Shown: piece after piece, positions 12,848 to 24,640 of the stretch | Layout of the letters: each line of letters begins with the position of its first letter | Position numbering within the stretch: the stretch's first letter is position 1 | Program-made: the position numbers and the translations under genes | Origin: Neckera pumila | Lineage: Eukaryota > Streptophyta > Bryopsida > Hypnales > Neckeraceae | DNA: 64,000 nucleotides | Direction of reading: 5' to 3' | Assembly: GCA_963969595.1 (NCBI GenBank) | Contig: OZ018412.1 | Span: 7,442,501-7,506,500, forward strand | The notes under the pieces: model-generated | The model's database searches: none | Seen by the model: only the letters and a program-made list of their open reading frames with translations | What the model was told of the DNA's origin: nothing

Positions 12848-13776
12848 TTAACCCCTAAAAGCCCATTGTCCCTTCGAGGGACAAATGCGTTTTCGGGCAG
12901 GTATCTACGGGCTGAAATTTTCTCTTGATTTTTTGAAACTTTTTTTGGAGGTAGGAAAGCTGATTAGCTTTGTGGGAATATAATTTTTTCACAATCAATG
13001 CCCAGGAACAAAAGTTATGACCAAATAAGCTCAAAACAGGGGATGGTGGGCAGCCCAAAAATTTGCACATTTTTTTGCACATTTCTTTTTTAGTATTTTT
13101 TTTCTCATAGATTATAATTTTGTCTATCTTTAAAGCTTTGATTCATTTTATTGGATTTGTTATGAGAAAGTTATGGACATTCTTGTTTTTTGGACAGTTA
13201 GAGCATCTTCTTGAAAAAAATAACTTGTAGGATTCATTTCTGAATGCAATTTTTCAAATTTTTCAATTTCTTTTTTGGCATGGTTTAGTTTACTTGCTAG
13301 AACAATCTCACCATTGGGATTTGTGCATTTTAATTCCATTTGAAATATATGAATATTTTAGATTTTCCTTCTATCTCGTACCTACTTCTACTTAACAATT
13401 TTTTTAATAGTGAAAATTAAGTTTTTTTGAACTTTTTTTTTTGGTAGATTTTCAATTCAAATCTCCACTACAAACATTTAAAGCTCAAAACTTTGTAGTG
13501 CAAAAATTTTAAGTTAAAAATGTTCAAAGTCAAAAAATCTAGTCCCACAATGTGCTGAAAAACTTGTTTTTTTCACTTTAAACGGAGATATCTTGCAATC
13601 TGTGTGGTCAAAAATTCTGAAATTTTTTCCACACATTCTTATACTAGTTAGGTGTAAGATCCTAAGGTTTAATGTGCAAAAAAAAACATTTTTAATTTTT
13701 TTTCACTCTTTGCTAAAAAAATGGCAATTTGAGGTGTTTTTTGGCAAAAAAAAGGCCTTGGGCCTTTAGGGGTTAA
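12848..13776 (+). mobile_element. TTAA-flanked non-autonomous element, copy D
   Basis: It begins TTAA then cccctaaaagcccattg and ends ccttgggcctttagggg then TTAA, 0.93 kb. It is one of the two best-preserved copies of the B-like subgroup. Its right TTAA also serves as the left TTAA of the next element. Confidence 0.85.
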
Positions 13777-14512
13777 CCGATAAAGTTCTATTACTACGTT
13801 TTCACCAAAAATGCTCAAAAATTGCCATTTTTAGAACAAGTATCAAATTTTTGAAAAAGACTTTCTTTTTATACATATAACCATAGGATCTTGTATTATG
13901 CTGACTTGAAAACATGTGGTAAAAATTTCAAAAGTTCTACTGCGTGGATTGTGCAATATCAGTAAATAGATAATATTAGAGAATGACTCAAAACACTAAA
14001 TTGTTAAGAATTTAATTATGGAATTGAAAATTACCAAACCCAATGATTGCAATGTTGTAATAAACAATCTACATCCTATAAATTTATTTTTTTCAAAAAA
14101 TATTGAAAATTGAGTAAGATAAAGGACTTCAATGTTTATTTTGAAGTAGAGAATTTATAACTACCCGCAAACAAAAAATGCTCATAAGTTTTGACTCATT
14201 GGTTAAAATGGAATGATTCAAACCTTTCCACATATATATAACTCTAGAAAACCGATTTCAAATTTTTATTTTTGATAAAAGTTTTTTTTAAAGATCTGCC
14301 TGGACTGCCCAATTACAAAAAAAAGTAACATATTAGGCCATAACTTTTGACTCGTATTTCCAAATGTCATGAAATTTAGTGCATATGAAAGATATTCCTT
14401 GCTTCTACCCTTTATTAAAATTTGGGCCAAAAATATGGAAATCTCTAGTCACACGTACCTGTACTAAATTTCTATGTAGCCAAAAATTGCACGTTGGTCC
14501 TTTAGAGGTTAG
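13773..14512 (-). mobile_element. TTAA-flanked element, copy E, reverse orientation
   Basis: Read on the minus strand it begins TTAG-ish then cctctaaaggaccaacgtg and ends in a form of ctttatcgg then TTAA. It carries the A/F/H subgroup interior (tcaaaagttat, cgcaaacaaaaaa). It directly abuts copy D and shares its TTAA. Confidence 0.7.
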
Positions 14513-15100
14513 CTCTTAAAGGATGCAACCCCCATCACCAAGGTAGTTACTAAAAAATGATCTTGATTTTTAAATCAAGAGGTGCATTTTTTGTTTCTAT
14601 AAAATCCTTAATCTTTTGGATTCTACTGTGAAAGGTGCTAAATAATATAATGTTACTTTACAATCCTCGTACCCCCACTAAATCACCAATGATTCCACAA
14701 AACAAAAACATTAACCCTAAAAGGACACCCGCCCTCCATGACCAAGGTAGTCACCAAAGTACTCCAATTATTGAACCAATAGTTGCATTCTTTGTTTCTA
14801 AAGGTTAACAATGGAGTCATCCATTGGACCATTTAAGTCTACGATGTCCTTTTCCCAAGGTTAAGCTTGTTACAACACCGTGGCCTAAAAGTGCTTAATG
14901 TATGACAAAAAATCCTTATACAGAAGTGCATGTGTTCATCCTTAGAATTTTGAATAGAAAGGGAAGGTCTTTGCGCAATAGTTTGACCTCCAATGAATGC
15001 TTTTGAATTTTTTTTAAGCAAATGATTCACACAGTCTCCCAAAAGGATGATTTCCACTGTGACCAGCTCGTCGTTTGAAGAGTTCATTTTGTCTCCAAAG
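14513..15100. other. Intergenic DNA with a TTAA-type end fragment
   Basis: No gene is recognised. A phrase ttaaccctaaaaggacacc near 14692 looks like an isolated left end of the TTAA family. Confidence 0.4.
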
Positions 15101-16579
15101 TGAGAGACTCCCTCCCTCCCTCCCTTCGGAAAGAAACGGACGGTTCTAAGCTTAGGTAGGTCCCCATGTAAGTCGAGTTAGTCGAATCCCCAGACCAGTA
15201 AGTCGAGTATTCTGTCACCCTTCCTTTCGCGTCCGTCGCGCCTGTCACGCACTCAGACTCAAACTTCCTCCTGCACCCACCCCTGCGGCACCCTCAGGCC
15301 AGCAGCAGGCAGCTCCAGACGTCCAGGTTGGGCAGCCCAGGCAGAGCCAGCCCTGCAGCCCCACCAGCCCAGCCTGCCTGAGCTGGGAGCCTGGGACGCT
15401 GGGTGGGTGGGCCATTCCCACTTTCTTGAGCTGCTCCTCTCTGACACTCTCACTCCGTCACTCTCTCTCTCTCTCCGTCTCTCCCTCCCCAACAGTCCTC
15501 AACAGTCCTTCCTTTCCACTTCCAGGCCCTTCTTCACCAAATACTGGCTGCCTCTCGGCTTACTGGCCCCACTAAGTTAGTCCTTCCCAGCATTCCTTCT
15601 TGTCCTAGCTAGCCTCCAGCCTTGGCTCGCACACACTCCCTCGGGCTTCAGTTCAGGCAGCTTTGCGCTTCATTCGGTGGGCCAGTCCGCAATCAAAACG
15701 ACCCTTTTGAGCTCCACCAATAATTTAATCACCACCGCAAGGCGGTCAAGGCGGGCTAGCTGGGCATGCGGAGAGAAGACGACGACGACGACGACTTGCA
15801 TTGCATTGCACCATGGCTGCGGATACAGGGAGCTGCTGCTATGATGGGGGGGCTGAGCTCGTGGTTGGTGCTGTTGGCGTCACCTGTGTTGGCGTGCCAT
15901 TGCTCACTTTCATGATTCGGAGGTGATGGTGTTGGTGTTGGAGACGAGCGCGTGTTGGTGGATCTGAGGGATTGGGAGCGTTTGTTTATTTTATGCAACG
16001 GATCGTGCGAGAGGGAGATTGGATGTGGTGGGAGTTGTTTGGGGGGAAGTGAGTACATTGTGAGGGAGGGATTCATTATTAGTGGTTTGTATTGGGTTTG
16101 TATTGGTGGTAGTCGACTCGCTTCTCCACTTGTGTGTGTGTTGGAGAGGGGAGTGTACTTGGGTTTTGATGGTACTGGGCATCACGTGGGAGGAGGACGT
16201 TATCGTTCCGGGCGTCATTCACCCTTGGAAGATGGTCCTGGGTCTACATTGTTGCAGCCCGGGGAGAATCACGGTGTTCCAGCAGTCGTTGTTGTTGGTG
16301 AGGCCATTGTGTGGGTGTAAGCTTAGGTAGCGAGCGGGGTGGAATTAGAGCAACAGCCATAGCCATGTTGCCCTCTGAACACTAAGCTCGGGGAGTGAGT
16401 TCCAATGCCATGGCTGTGGTTCTGTGTATCTCATAGCTGGCCTCTTTGACCCCCAGATCTACAGCAGCTTCTTGGCAACGTGCAACGATCTGGTAACAAT
16501 GTGGAGTACTACAGTAGCATAGAGAAATAAAATTCAACACGAGCAGCAGGTGCCGAGACTACCATTACGGATGTTCAAA
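15101..16579 (+). promoter_or_regulatory. Promoter and long 5' leader of the kinase gene
   Basis: Base composition shifts from AT-rich repeats to GC-rich unique sequence. There is a CT-rich tract at about 15456-15490 (ctctctctctccgtctc), a (gac)n run at about 15776-15795, and no in-frame coding extension of the kinase. Pyrimidine-rich tracts of this kind are common in plant promoters and leaders. The transcription start cannot be fixed from sequence alone. Confidence 0.5.
15813..15926 (+). CDS. Possible upstream ORF in the kinase leader, 37 codons
   Basis: An ATG in good context (gcaccATGg) opens a frame that ends with TGA at 15924-15926. If the transcript starts upstream of 15.8 kb, this frame would be met before the kinase start at 16580 and could reduce its translation. 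The peptide resembles nothing I know, and it could equally lie outside the transcript or be removed by splicing. Confidence 0.2.
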   Translation: MAADTGSCCYDGGAELVVGAVGVTCVGVPLLTFMIRR

Positions 16580-19500
16580 ATGGCGACCAGCAGTATGACC
16601 AGCGAGCTGTCGAAGAAGACGAGCATCTTCGGGTTAAAGCTCTGGACCGTGATCTGCATCTGCGTGGCGCTCGCAATTGTGGCCACTCTCTTCCTCCTCT
16701 GGCTGTGGCTGCTCGCCCGTCGTCGTCCCAAACCAGACAAGCTCCCGTTGCACCAAGTCTCCGACAGCTCCAAGGAAATCAAGGAAGTGAAGATCGACCG
16801 CGTGGGGAACACGTACTTACCTCCCCCGGACCCCGTGTTGCTCACCATTAGTGAAAACTCAAACTCGGGAGAAAAAGACTCCATGATGGAGAAGGGAGTT
16901 GTCCATGTGGGCGACGTGAAATCCTCCAGTTTTAAGAATCCTATTATGTGGAGAGAATCCCACCGTGATAGCAAGACGGGGTATGCTGAGGAGCCTGTGA
17001 TTATGCAGACGCAGGAGAGTGCTATCGATAGACCGGACAAGCCGAGTTCGCTTAAATTCGACGCCAACAATAATGGCGGAAGCTTTCTGAGCTTGTCTGG
17101 AGGCTCGGGCTCCACGAGAAGTTTGGACTCGCCTGTGTCGGCGGCGCCTGAAGTTTCGCATTTAGGGTGGGGGCATTGGTATACTTTGAGAGAGCTCGAA
17201 GCGGCCACGGAAAGCTTTGCGGATGCGAATGTGCTCGGGGAAGGCGGCTATGGGATTGTGTATCGAGGACAGTTGCCGGATTCCACACTGATCGCCGTCA
17301 AAAATCTGCTTAATAATCGGTACTTGTGATCCTTCCTTTCTCTCAAATTTCTGATAAGCAGATTGTCTGACAGTAGGGATCCACATTAATGATGAGATGA
17401 CACCTTCGTTTTTGCGTTAAATAGTCGTCCTCTTCATTTCACCTTTACCATTAGAAGCTACTGCCACCACAAAGGTATGCTTATCAGAAAAATTTCAGAA
17501 ACTCAGAATGATGCCTGTGAGCTCCTAATGGTAATGGTGAGATGAAATGGTTCAGAGGCTCCCTTTTTGAGTTTCTGAATTTTCTGATACGCATACATTT
17601 GTTGTGGCATTAGCTCGTAATGGTAATGGTGAGATCAAATGCTCCGTAGGCTTCCTTTTGAGTATGTGAATATTCTGATACGCAGAATATACGTTGTGGC
17701 AGTAGCTCCTAATGGCAATGGTGAGATGAAATGGTTCATAGGCTTTGTTTTGACTGTCTGAATTTTCTGATCAGTAGGCATTTGTGTTGCGTTAGTGATG
17801 AACAGAATTTGCATGTTGACCTAAAATTGTGGTTTTTGTTTGCAGAGGCCAAGCTGAGAAGGAGTTCAGAGTGGAAGTCGAAGCAATTGGACGTGTTCGG
17901 CACAAGAACTTGGTGCGACTGTTGGGATATTGTGCTGAAGGTGCTCACAGGTATGGAGCCTTCTTCCAGCTGATCCTAATTGGGTGCAGTCATTAGGCTC
18001 TGACTTGGGTTTCTAACCTGTTGGGGATTCATGGTTTCGCAGGATGCTTGTGTATGAGTACGTGGATAACGGCAATTTGGAGCAGTGGCTGCATGGGCCC
18101 TTGTCTCAGTCCAACACACTTCCATGGGAAGCTCGCATGCGGATTGTTATGGGTACCGCTAAAGGGTGAGCTCTTGTTTATTCACCATGTATTGCTTTCA
18201 ACTGGGCCCTCAAAACCTTACAAGAAAACGAATGAAAAGTGTAAGTCGTTTCTGCTATACATGCTAATCTTTTAAGATGACTGAGTTTTTGTGCTTGTGA
18301 TCAGATTGGCATATTTGCATGAGGCTTTAGAGCCAAAGGTGGTCCATCGAGATATCAAGTCTAGCAACATACTCGTGGATGCGCAATGGAACGCCAAGGT
18401 CTCTGACTTTGGTCTTGCGAAGCTTCTTGGTTCTGGGAAGAGCCATGTAACCACTCGTGTCATGGGAACCTTTGGGTAAGTAACGCACCATCTCTTGTCA
18501 ATAATATCATCTGCCCTTTGAAATTAAATTGTAATAATTTGTCTCAAATTATGTCGTATGTCTCTCAACTTTTCCTGTTTGGCGTTATGGTTGTTGGAAT
18601 TCCCAAGTTCCAACACGATTAAAAACAGTTGTTTTTGGTTCTGTGCTGTTTTAAGTTAATTAAATTTCATGGTCTTCTGTTTTGGCTGTGTGTTCAGGTA
18701 TGTAGCCCCCGAGTATGCAAACACAGGCCTGTTGAACGAGCGAAGCGACGTTTACAGCTTTGGGGTGCTTCTCATGGAGATTATCACAGGCAGGGATCCT
18801 GTCGACTACAACCGTGCTGCTGGAGAGGTACAAGGAACTCCCCCTTTGTGTTACATACTCTTTTCAATTTGATTTTTTTTTTGTGCGTGTGCTGAAATTG
18901 TTTCTGCACATACGACTGCTGTCTAGCATGTGTTCCCGAAGTCTTAATTACGGGACACAATAAGAGTGCAGTGCTAATTGGGTTATAATGTGAGATGCAG
19001 ATCAACTTAGTAGACTGGTTGAAGCAAATGGTGGGCAACAGACGCTCAGAGGAAGTGGCAGATCCAGCCATGGAAGTGAAGCCAACTTCACGAGCTCTCA
19101 AGAGGGCTCTTCTGGTGGCTCTGCGTTGTGTTGATCCAGACGCACTGAAAAGACCCAAAATGGGCCATGTCGTCCACATGCTGGAGGCTGAAGAGTTTCC
19201 CTTCCGTGATGTACGTGAACCCCTGCTTCTCATCTCTAATTCCTCCAGAATTTAAATCTTTCTAATTGTAATCGGACTTACATCATTTTAAATAATTCTA
19301 AGCTCTATGGAAGGAAGTATTCATGTTCATATCTAATTACATGTTCTATCTCAGATTACACAACCTACAGGTCCATCATCACTTGATGTTAGGAGTGGTA
19401 AGAGCGAACTGAGTCCAGTCAAAGACTGTACTTAAATTCATTTGTAACATGCCTACTGACGCCATTCCTAACACCATTTCTAACACCAAGTGCAAATGGA

Positions 19501-19791
19501 ACTTAAGTTAATTAGACAGCATGCGATTGAATGATGAAGCACTTTGGTTAACCAAGAGCATACAATTTCGTGTTTCAGGATCGGAAACCAGGGTCAAGCC
19601 ACCCGCGATCTCACCGCACGGAGGCACAGAATCAGGAGCGCTTGCTCCAGAGGCTCTCTAAGGGGCAGTCAACTGATATTGACAGTGACAACTCCATGGA
19701 AGAGAGCACTGCCAACCGTAATTCTGTGCGACGGGCTCGGGCTTATGAGAATCTAACCAACACAAACTCACCGCGCCGGTACGAAGGATGA
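16580..19791 (+). CDS. Receptor-like Ser/Thr kinase, RLCK-V/GPK1-like type, seven exons
   Basis: Exons: 16580-17319, 17846-17950, 18043-18165, 18305-18475, 18698-18827, 19001-19210, 19579-19791; all introns are GT-AG and phases agree. The protein is about 563 residues. A short N-terminus leads into a membrane segment (about 22-46) that begins [17 protein letters not shown], then basic residues and a low-complexity linker. The kinase domain (about 205-500) has GEGGYGIVY at 220-228, Lys241, HRDIKSSN from 337, DFG at 357-359 and APEYA, so it looks active and of the RD type. The linker-to-kinase phrase [13 protein letters not shown] and the start [12 protein letters not shown] are hallmarks of the plant family that includes Arabidopsis At3g59110, At5g18500 and At3g17420. 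The family is a membrane-anchored kinase without a large ectodomain; the ligand or partner is unknown. I chose ATG 16580 (aaaATGg) over the weaker in-frame ATG at 16571. The C-terminus may differ through a further splice (see findings). Confidence 0.96.
17441..17775. repeat. Inverted plus tandem repeat inside kinase intron 1
   Basis: Units begin at 17521, 17613 and 17704 with gctcctaatggtaatggtgag or close forms, about 91-92 bases apart. The same unit occurs once in reverse complement at about 17441-17506 (accattagaagctactgcc through atttcagaaactc). RNA from this intron could form a stem between the inverted unit and any direct unit. Confidence 0.8.
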
Positions 19792-22697
19792 TGATAATCT
19801 GCACACCTTCCCTCAGCTAATGCCTTTCAGGCTCCAGCCAAAAAAAAACCCCAATTCCTGTTCTCTGTGTGTTGCAGGAATTCATCCCCTCCACCACCAA
19901 AAGCTAAGCTTCCAAGTTCAAAGGCTCGGATGCACTTGTGTGTGTCGGCCAGCAATTCCCAGGGTGGCTATGGGAGGGGTTGTGAGGTGGATGTAAGTAA
20001 TATACATTAGACTGTACTTAAGTTCTAGGACGCTAGGATTGGTCAACAGAAGAGTAGAGTTCGTTCTGAACTATGTTTACAAATGGGGTAGCTCTTTTTA
20101 GTCCAGGGTAGTGCCGCTTCTGTTTCGTAAACTGCAGCTCCGAGCATTTCCTTCGGGTTAACTTTTCTGTTTTTTTTTAAATCTTTCAGTGTGATCCACA
20201 GTGAGTTCTGTATTCATTCCCTGTCATTCTCCTCGAGATTTTTTCATACTTCTGTTCACAGTGTAGAATGAGTCGAGTGAATTTGAAGCTCTGATTCAAT
20301 AACCCCAATAGAAATCAGTAATCGGAAGTCAAAAGTGTACTGAAGGTATTGCAGGGGTTTGTTACTCCACATTGATGATTCTTTATAATGTAAGGACTAC
20401 CTAAGCTGGCCACAATGCCCGAGTGATCTGACTTCTCAGTGGTACATCAAGTGTGCAGACCTAAAAGTGCTACTAGGTCACTCCCAACAATTGCATTTGT
20501 AATGGTCCAACTCAATCTACTGAGAAAGCAATATTTACACAGATTCAAGACTCAGTTGTTGCCACTTTCTTTGTAAATAATCCTGCTACTCTAAAGATTA
20601 AAAAGCCTCATCACCCGATCACTATCAACCAAAATGTTGATTTGTGCTGCTTCCACACCTCCATTCGACTCATAATCTCAATTAATAAGAAGTGATAGTT
20701 TTACATGGAATACATGGCCAAAATGGGACCTTACAAATGATGACCACAAGAGAAACTTGGACACAGTATGACCACAAGAGAAACTTCCAGGACACAGTAG
20801 GGTCTTCTACCTTATTATTGCTTGCAAGAAGCTCCTCAAAAGCATTACATGTACCACAGAACAATAATGTTGTTTGCATACTTATCTGTGCCTAAAGCGA
20901 ATCTGCGCTGGGTTTCAAGTCTCAGAGTGATTTACTGTTTGATTATTAAGCATCCATCCTTTCGACACAAGGGATGATATCATTCATGTGAACCCTGGCC
21001 ACGGTATGCCACAATGGGTGGCCAATGCATAATTGTCCTTTTCATGCATGTATGTCTTTCATTGTCAACTGTTTTTTGTGAGGAATCTTCACATCAAAGC
21101 TTCATGCAAACTTCCACTCCAAGCCAGATTTCTGGCAATGACTATTTTCCCAGATACTGTATGTGATGAACTCTCGTGAACCCCAGGGAGACCCCTGTTG
21201 TATCATGTGTTGGTTGCGCTTGACCCATATTTGCAGAGCATCATTTGCTTCTTGGCCAAGAAGCCCAGCTTTTCTGATGATTGACCAGGTGAATTCAGCG
21301 AACTCTGTCACCAACCCCGCGGACTCTGTAATCTCTGAACCATTTGAACAGAGGGAGAGGGGCCATCTGTCCCTGAGTGCAGCAGAAAGATGCACTGCCA
21401 AGTGCCAACCCTTCAATCATCATCGCCATTGCATCGGCCTTGCATTATTTGGTTTGAAAATGCAACGCAGGTCAAGGCTAGCCTTGTACTATTATCATAT
21501 TTCCATCATACCAGCCATTTTGTGTCGTACTTTTCACAAAACGGAATACAAGAGAGATCATACTGGTTTTGTCCAAGTTTATGGAGTCTATGGAGTTTAT
21601 GGAGTTTATGGAGTTTATGGAGATCATACTATGGTAGTCTGGTAGGAAAAATGTGTAGTTTTTCTTCATTTTTCACCCACATACCTGAGATAGAATGACT
21701 CTGCCTATCAAGCTGAAGGTATTCCATATCATGAAGTGGTGCAATTATACAAGAAGTGATTGAAGTGATTGAAAATGAACCGCTTAGTTACTAGTCATGC
21801 CTAATTTCTTGATACCAACAAAATTTATAACTGTATAATTTATATCAACCTTGCATTACCATATCAATACAACGTTGGTCAGGGCGCCAAGTTGTACCAG
21901 AAGCCAACGGTGTCTTTTTGTTTGTTTTTTGAGGAGGATGGTCCCACACAGAAACAGTTTGAGATTGGAGTCCCCCCCTTCCTCTTAGAATTATATAAGG
22001 TCACATCTATGAATTTGCTTTTGCTTTTGACTCCGTACCATGCATGGTCTTCTTCTTCTTCACATAAATACTTCAACTGCACTTCAAGTCTACTAGTGTT
22101 GGGCATGCAACAAGCTTGCCAAATGTGCCCTTTTTTTTTTTTTTTTCTATCTACAGTCTGTATATTGACAGGAAAAGACAGACCAATACGTGCATGTGAA
22201 ATATCTTCCCCAAACAAGGAGGAGCCGTGATGGTGAAACCTCTCTTTGTCAGTCGGTCTGTTTTTCTGCTTAAGCCAGACTGAGAGCCTTTAAAGAGGGT
22301 CAGCATGACTCTATATTCACAGCCTTGACACTGAACGAAAGCCATAGCCACCTACCCTTAAGCTTCACTTACAGCCCAGTTAGCATTATTGGTGTGCCTT
22401 GGGGGAAACCCAGCCTCCTGCAGGCAACTGTCTGCCCTGGTCCCTGATCAGGACCTTGGTCACCTTACCTTTTAGACTTGTGAGTCGGACGCAAGGTGTT
22501 TTACTTCCTTGGTGACCAAGTAATCTGCGGCTGTGTGCTGCTGACCACCAACTTACTCGTCCTCTCGGGATTCTGCACTTGCAAGCTAAAAAACTCCCTC
22601 ATTTGCAGAAGGTTCAACCTGCCAATAACAAGAACACCGGCATCATCCCTGCCCTGTCAAAATGCTCTGCAATGTGTCATGTTGGAGCTGGGCCACC
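19792..22697. other. Kinase 3' flank and intergenic DNA
   Basis: 19792-20010 may hold an alternative last exon of the kinase. Beyond it, short frames on both strands show no recognisable protein. 20741-20803 contains a duplicated phrase (atgaccacaagagaaactt). 21102-21645 has overlapping open frames on both strands, but neither shows a domain or a coherent exon chain. Confidence 0.45.
21576..21622. repeat. 9-bp minisatellite, five units
   Basis: The unit tttatggag, once tctatggag, is repeated in phase with no indels. In the plus frame it reads as a Tyr-Gly-Val repeat, which explains a run in one chance open frame. Confidence 0.9.
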
Positions 22698-22977
22698 AGG
22701 GCTTCTTTTTTGGCTTTCTGGTGCAATCTTGCACTAGAAAAATAATTTGGCTAAAAAATGGTACAAAAATTGACAAAAAATTTGGATGAAATCACCAAAA
22801 AGAATTCAAAATAAAAAAAAAATTGAATGAAATCACCGGGTTGTGGATGAAACCAAATTATAGACATGTGATATGTATGTTTTCTATTTGATATGGATGA
22901 ATGTTGAAATTTGAAGCACCACTGCGAAATTTTATATCGCCACTATGGCACTTCTCAAAAAATGAAAAAAAAAACCT
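22698..22977. mobile_element. Possible diverged relative of the nested MULE-like MITE
   Basis: The left end agggcttcttttttggc and the right part (ttgaagcaccactgcg, ctatggcacttctcaaaaaatgaaaaaa) resemble the ends of the element nested at 27594-27843. Divergence is high and no target duplication is clear. Confidence 0.35.
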
Positions 22978-23261
22978 TGGTGCACACAACACATGTTTTT
23001 TGGCGTTTGTTTGCTTTGGGGATACTCTTTGTTAGAGCATGGCCACCCCTACCCGGTATCTTGGGCCGGAATGGCAAAGCCAAGGGCCGGTGTCCTTGCC
23101 CCCCCTTGTGGAGTTGGGAGCTAGTTTTCTGTAGCTGATCCGGAGGGAGAGTGGTAGCATATAAGCATACAACATATGAGTCCATGAGCCTAAGAGTTTG
23201 TATTATAGACGCCTTCTACAATTACATGTATCTATGTTATACGGAGTAGATTCTTTTCGTA

Positions 23262-24181
23262 TTAACCCCTAAAGGACCAACATGCGTTTTTTGGCCGTAT
23301 AGAAATTCTGGGCAGGTACGTGTGACTAGAGATATCCATATTTGAGGCTGAAATTTTAGTAGAAGGTGGGGGTGAGGAATATCTTCATGTGTACCAAATT
23401 TCATAACATTTCAAAATACGAGTCAAAAGTTGTGACCTAATATTTTCCTTTTTTTTGTAACTGGGCAGTTTGGGCATATCAGAAAATCATTTTTTCCAGA
23501 TTTTTTTTTGAAATTGGTTCTTTACATTTATATATACTTAAAAAGCTTTGAGTCATTCCATTTCAATCAATGAGTCAAAAGTTATGAGGGTTTTTGAATT
23601 GCGGGCATTTACTCTACTTTAAAAAAAACTTTAAAGTCGTTTATTTAACTCAATTTTCAATATTTTTGGAAAAAATGAAATCCTAGGATGTAGATTGATT
23701 ATTAAAACATTACAACCATTGGGATTGGCATTTTTAAATTCCATGATTAAATTTTTAAGAATTTAGTATTTTGAATCATTTTCTACTTCTTTCTACTTAC
23801 TATTTTTTTCTAAATGTTGTACAATTCCAAATGATGTGAAATTTTTCAAGCATATAGAAAACTTGTTTAGGAAACTGAATTCAAAGAAGCACCACCTTTA
23901 TCGGCATTTTTTCATTGAAAAGTGAGCTTGCAAAGTGCAGCTGCCCGATTTTTCGCAGGATTGAAAAAATGGTTTTCAAGACTTTGAATGCTTATATCTT
24001 ATGATCCACACGGTGGAATTTTCTGAAATTCTTACCATATGTTTTCAAAATATCAGACCACAAGATCCTATGGTTACATGTGTCAAAAATTGTTTTTTTC
24101 CAAAAATTTGGTAGTTGTATTAGAAATGGCAGTTTTGGAGCGTTTTTGGTGATTACATAGTCATGAAACTTTAGGGGTTAA
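23262..24181 (+). mobile_element. TTAA-flanked non-autonomous element, copy F
   Basis: It begins TTAA then cccctaaaggaccaacatg and ends catgaaactttagggg then TTAA, 0.92 kb. It is the best-preserved member of the subgroup with copies A, E and H; its left end (gcgttttttggccgtatag) is nearly identical to that of copy H. There is no coding capacity. Confidence 0.85.
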
Positions 24182-24640
24182 GGTAGAAACACCCACTTTT
24201 GTCTCTGGACCCATTCTTAGACCCTAGATTGTCATCAAATCTGTCCATAAGCATCCATTAATGTGTCCTACAAATGTTTAATTCTAATTTGCTGATGCAT
24301 TTGAAAGACACATATTTACTTCTCATTTGCTGACAATTGATTTTTGCAGATTTTGGTTTAGGGTACACCTATGGGACAGTTTCAGTGGTCTAAGGAGCCA
24401 ACACTTTAAAAAATCATAGACATTACATACTACAACCAAAAAATCTATTTTTTTTTTAATATTCAAGATTTTCACTAGCCAATACTACAAAAATATTATT
24501 TTTAGGAAAAGGTGCCTCCTTCTATGCTGAATTCCTTATTTAGAAGGTTTTGGGTGCCTCCACTGTATAGTGTATCTATTTTATAGGTATGTATGCTATG
24601 AACACCTTCAAATGGTTGTAGGTACATATTTTCAACTAGG

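Noticed and set aside
15756..16320. Overlapping open frames of about 75-122 codons in the kinase leader
   Set aside because: The longest plus-strand frames begin at GTG, codons lie in GC-rich low-complexity sequence, and both strands are open at once.
16534..17208. 224-codon minus-strand open frame opposite kinase exon 1
   Set aside because: It is the shadow of a clearly coding plus-strand exon and has no domain of its own.
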